Shown: positions 15,001 to 16,433 of the stretch, in pieces
Numbering within the stretch: position 1 is the stretch's first letter
Layout of the letters: each line of letters starts with the position of its first letter
Origin: Eubacteriales bacterium
GTDB taxonomy: Bacteria; Bacillota; Clostridia; Oscillospirales; Acutalibacteraceae
DNA: 16,433 nucleotides
NCBI GenBank assembly: GCA_030529125.1
Contig: JAUMXP010000018.1
Span: 1-16,433, forward strand
Direction of reading: 5' to 3'
The notes under the pieces: generated by a model
Seen by the model: only the letters and a program-made list of their open reading frames with translations
Database searches by the model: none
What the model was told of the DNA's origin: nothing
Program-made: the position numbers and the translations under genes

Positions 15001-15822
15001 AGTGCCAGAGCCTGTAGCCTTGTAAACAGTGTTAGAATTACGACCAGATGCTGTCCAACTGTTCCATGCTTTTGTTGAAGCGTTATCTTCGTCAAAGAAG
15101 TAAGATGTACGATAGAAAGTGTATGATGAATGAGCAGCCACTTCTGCTGTCCACATAACATGACCAGACTTAGTGTCGACTGTCTCGTCCATTTCGATAA
15201 CATCTGAGCCTGACTTGATGAACATCTTAGCATCATCAGATGCTATCCATTTTGTATCTGAGTTAATCAGGAAGCTGATTTCTATTTTCTCTGCAGGATC
15301 ATCAGGATTGTCTGGTTCTGTTGGGGTGGTTGGTTCTGTTGGGTCTGTTGTGCCACCTTCACTAGGGAACTTCACAGTGATAGATTCATTAGCTTGAACA
15401 CACTGGTTACCGTTATTCCAATTCATGTAGTAGAAATGGTCATTAGTAGGAATAGTTTCTATATCAGGAGACTGATCACGAGCACCCGAGCCATCATTCT
15501 TTATACCATTAAAGATGAAGCCATAAGCGTTTGAAGGTAAAGTGTACTTGTAGTAATCATACTCGCCACTTGTACCGACTTTAGTCATCGCGGCACCAGG
15601 CCAAGCTCCAGCTAAAGCTTGATCAGAAGAATTCCAAACATAAATTCTGACATCAGTCCACTTCCAGTTGTTCTGGAAATAAACAGTAGTACCTGCACCA
15701 GTTGTTGCTGTGTCAGCTTCAGCAGCAGAAGAACTTACAAGTGCAACTGTGCACATAGATACGAGCATGATGATTGTGAGTATCATAGATACTGTTGCTT
15801 TACAAAACCTTAAAGTTTTCAT
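12043..15822 (-). CDS. Secreted CBM26-like / CotH kinase / type I dockerin protein
   Basis: The 1259-residue protein has a signal peptide (about 1-34, cleavage near SSAAEA). Next is a CBM26-like starch-binding module (about 45-150: TTVYFQNNWKWTDVRIYVW, WPGAAMTKV, YYKYTLP, FIFNG). A Thr/Pro linker (156-175) and a second beta domain (about 180-280) follow. The CotH kinase region (about 430-890) has KGRGNSSF (458-465), ASKKWCMLANNVDHTMMRN, LGAFVITEKVEYG and the catalytic-type GPTWDFDWAMG (761-771). Two beta domains follow, then a type I dockerin (about 1201-1259) with two calcium loops, DADEDNDVTILDAT and DYNLDGTNSISDAT, each followed by a helix. The dockerin should dock it onto a scaffoldin cohesin. 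CotH proteins in spore coats are atypical kinases; in rumen and gut Ruminococcaceae they occur on dockerin proteins with unclear roles. ATG follows GGAGGAG; own promoter and terminator are visible. Confidence 0.93.
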   Translation of the reverse strand: MKTLRFCKATVSMILTIIMLVSMCTVALVSSSAAEADTATTGAGTTVYFQNNWKWTDVRIYVWNSSDQALAGAWPGAAMTKVGTSGEYDYYKYTLPSNAYGFIFNGIKNDGSGARDQSPDIETIPTNDHFYYMNWNNGNQCVQANESITVKFPSEGGTTDPTEPTTPTEPDNPDDPAEKIEISFLINSDTKWIASDDAKMFIKSGSDVIEMDETVDTKSGHVMWTAEVAAHSSYTFYRTSYFFDEDNASTKAWNSWTASGRNSNTVYKATGSGTGSWAAASTVNAADPKNIENFWDDLWITTAGKDDVDHAVKVYYDGSEFNLFVPSYYDLSNVVVYSDHEKVVIGGTTITSGSTASLTTGLDKPFSFLDGSTTTNKGKINIYQTTGVAAMMMTTKEELYTGTTAGLASDNAWPSGSGITSTNYNSVYKDAIETKGSYHFYDEEGSQVNSDTVLKKIKGRGNSSFEASMKIYGKYAYNFNLDEKIELIDGSTASKKWCMLANNVDHTMMRNTFIYQLADDMGMSMGPETRLVDVYDNGKYLGAFVITEKVEYGKNTLMAKDSLGNKINNLDDANVDANSVFTADGEDYLYEFDTDDLDAGIEATMTVGGKTYKYKYYATYDRPAYKDESGVEQPAASNLTFETPEKYNTKYNYLLEHELSSRYTAEASWFITPKGQPVVVKYPEFATKAEMEWIITEYATMEQAVYASGEEDLDEIGQLIDVESFAKMYLIHELAINLDSCATSYYIHNEYINGKSVLFAGPTWDFDWAMGAYAGNKKWIYNGSSVTSSANMSDPKQMFAKNKAIQTDASASNGVTWEANYNLQAKLAHNDEFWTECQRIYTNEMAPLLYSYLIDDYSDTTDKGTIVSEWLPKFQSSMDMNNARWGVYTKNDNWGTKVTSDYTKGSGLTNSSSFKIGDCSSSGSASKNYANTVYYLNDWLKVRKDYMSGTGDLYDETLLETDEYIVTNVTFTAKQDGALVAITPSATVTLNGEELKGADISFTVYVDGKADNTFTFADEATITLADGARSEVYIVVFPTAKPSVTGRSSAQTFEYNYVVESVEFTVKFKSSSSYRYVPTVTVNGTAYPMKQNGSAIAKNASGTQSYYWYEATVSVKEGESAKLTFKNSVSMNASTTISTVEANKAYYFGVNNLNNGTTAVDLTDASEGIRNFVKSATHMVTNDPEADGVATTSLDGTIYKMGDADEDNDVTILDATTVQLALAKKTDLSETGTQLADYNLDGTNSISDATNIQVYLAQG

Positions 15823-16067
15823 TTTATCTCCTCCTTGAGATTATGAAATTCAGAGAAATGCAAGAAGTAGTATGCGTATCCAGTAGCTTTTTCCGCCTGA
15901 CCTCGGAGTTTGTTACAAAAGCTAACCGTACAGTTTAAGTAACAAACAGCAACCAGACAGTGCATATTTATCATGCATATTGTTAACTCTGTGAATGGTA
16001 AAGATACCTTAGGTATTCTACCATAAATATACATATTAAATATATCAAAACAAATAGCGTTCGTCAA
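15823..16067 (-). promoter_or_regulatory. Promoter and long structured leader of the CotH-dockerin gene
   Basis: On the - strand TTGACG (16067-16062), a 17-base spacer and TATATT (16044-16039) form a near-consensus promoter, with a start expected near 16032. That leaves a leader of about 210 bases. In it I see a hairpin near its 5' end (about 15998-16022, ATACCT/AGGTAT plus GGTA/TACC), a direct repeat TGCATAT at 15961 and 15974 (+ strand), and a perfect 8-bp inverted repeat TTTGTTAC/GTAACAAA at 15909-15916 and 15939-15946. AAGGAGGAG precedes the ATG. I recognise no known riboswitch. An open frame of 82 codons across this region looks non-coding. Confidence 0.7.
15909..15946 (-). repeat. Inverted repeat in the CotH gene leader
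   Basis: TTTGTTAC and GTAACAAA form a perfect 8-bp stem around 22 bases, within which AAC/GTT can add three pairs. It lies about 90 bases before the CotH-dockerin start, inside the expected transcript. It could be an RNA stem or an operator for a dimeric regulator; there is no T-tract, so it is not a terminator. Confidence 0.5.
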
Positions 16068-16132
16068 CTATAAAATGTATATTTTTACTGATTTTTTATT
16101 AACAATCTTCTGTGATTTTTATTTTTTATACC

Positions 16133-16165
16133 AAAAGCGGCTGCAAACACAAGCTTGCAACCGCT
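16133..16165 (-). terminator. Terminator of the upstream dockerin gene
   Basis: Arms 16155-16165 and 16136-16146 (+ coordinates) form an 11-bp stem, AGCGGTTGCAA/TTGCAGCCGCT on the - strand with one G-U, around an 8-base loop. Only TTTT follows, so it is weaker than the others. It separates the dockerin fragment at the right edge from the CotH gene promoter. Confidence 0.75.
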
Positions 16166-16246
16166 CTTAATAATAAAAATTCAGTTTATCAGAAGTCGTA
16201 TCCTTATTCAAGGAGACTATTATTTAACAAAATATAAGATGTTTTA

Positions 16247-16433
16247 TCAGAGCTTGTCGATTAATCCGGCTAAATATGCCTGTATACGTGTAGCATCTGT
16301 TACGCTTATTACTCTATCTTTTGTTACATCAGCATTAACAAGGGCTACACCTGTAAGATTATAGCGCTTTGCACAATGCAACTGGATTGTTGCAGCATCT
16401 AACACTGTGATTTCGCCGTCGCAGTCAGCATCG
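16247..16433 (-). CDS. Dockerin-bearing protein, C-terminal fragment (truncated by window edge)
   Basis: Read on the - strand, the frame enters from the right edge and stops with TGA at 16249-16247, giving 61 residues. They form an almost complete type I dockerin: DADCDGEITVLDAATIQLHCAK (first calcium loop and helix) and ADVTKDRVISVTDATRIQAYLAG (second), ending IDKL. Loop positions D1, D3, D5 and the later D are kept in the first repeat. The catalytic or binding part lies beyond the window. It is the same domain type as at the end of the CotH gene, so two dockerin genes lie in tandem, separated by a terminator and a new promoter. Helix residues that help set cohesin choice differ between the two proteins. 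Confidence 0.9.
   Translation of the reverse strand, partial: DADCDGEITVLDAATIQLHCAKRYNLTGVALVNADVTKDRVISVTDATRIQAYLAGLIDKL

Noticed and set aside
15850..15950. Possible c-di-GMP or other known riboswitch in the CotH leader
   Set aside because: I could not match conserved cores of known classes by eye; only inverted repeats are reported.
15819..16067. 82-codon - strand open frame before the CotH gene
   Set aside because: It begins at the -35 of the promoter, lacks a ribosome binding site, overlaps the next start and has no recognisable composition or domain.
16155..16364. 69-codon + strand open frame at the right edge
   Set aside because: It is the antisense shadow of the dockerin fragment on the - strand and of its terminator.

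Overview
The window looks like chromosomal DNA of a low-GC Clostridia member, most likely a Ruminococcus-type gut bacterium (Oscillospiraceae). The clearest reason is the right end: a large secreted protein with a starch-binding (CBM26-like) module, a CotH kinase module and a C-terminal type I dockerin, preceded by a second dockerin-ended gene cut by the window edge. These are parts of cellulosome- or amylosome-like assemblies. The genus is an inference from architecture, not a database result.

Left part, + strand (1-6073). The tail of an AlkD-like DNA alkylation repair gene is followed closely by an OmpR/PhoB-type response regulator and its histidine kinase, which overlap by 4 bp. A strong promoter begins 2 bp after the kinase stop and drives a short leader that encodes an unlisted 19-codon peptide, MKHINFSAEYYYYFYYTNK, with six Tyr codons. 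Mutually exclusive RNA hairpins and an intrinsic terminator follow, abutting the ribosome binding site of a DAHP synthase gene (aroF), which overlaps a prephenate dehydrogenase gene (tyrA). This has all the parts of a ribosome-mediated, tyrosine-sensing transcription attenuator controlling tyrosine synthesis. Next is a Na+/phosphate cotransporter with a PhoU-like tail. It is preceded by five in-phase 11-bp direct repeats resembling a Pho box, which gives the upstream two-component system a probable target and a probable role in phosphate control. A bidirectional terminator at 6041-6073 separates this half from the convergent half.

Right part, - strand (6091-16433), read from right to left. 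First is the end of a dockerin gene and its terminator. Then comes a consensus promoter, a leader of about 210 nt with inverted repeats, and the CBM26-CotH-dockerin protein with its terminator. After that is a probable four-gene operon: a MutS-related ATPase (best start GTG at 11859), a Ser/Thr kinase, a membrane-anchored L,D-transpeptidase-like (YkuD-type) protein, and a six-helix membrane protein with a Pro/Gln/Tyr-rich repeat linker and a SHOCT tail. The kinase carries an N-terminal zinc ribbon, one transmembrane helix, one PASTA domain and its own C-terminal YkuD-like domain. The same enzyme fold therefore appears twice in adjacent genes, once fused to an envelope-sensing kinase and once alone, which suggests a wall-sensing and wall-modifying module.

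The most interesting items are the Tyr leader-peptide attenuator, the kinase-PASTA-YkuD fusion next to a free YkuD protein, and the Pho-box array.
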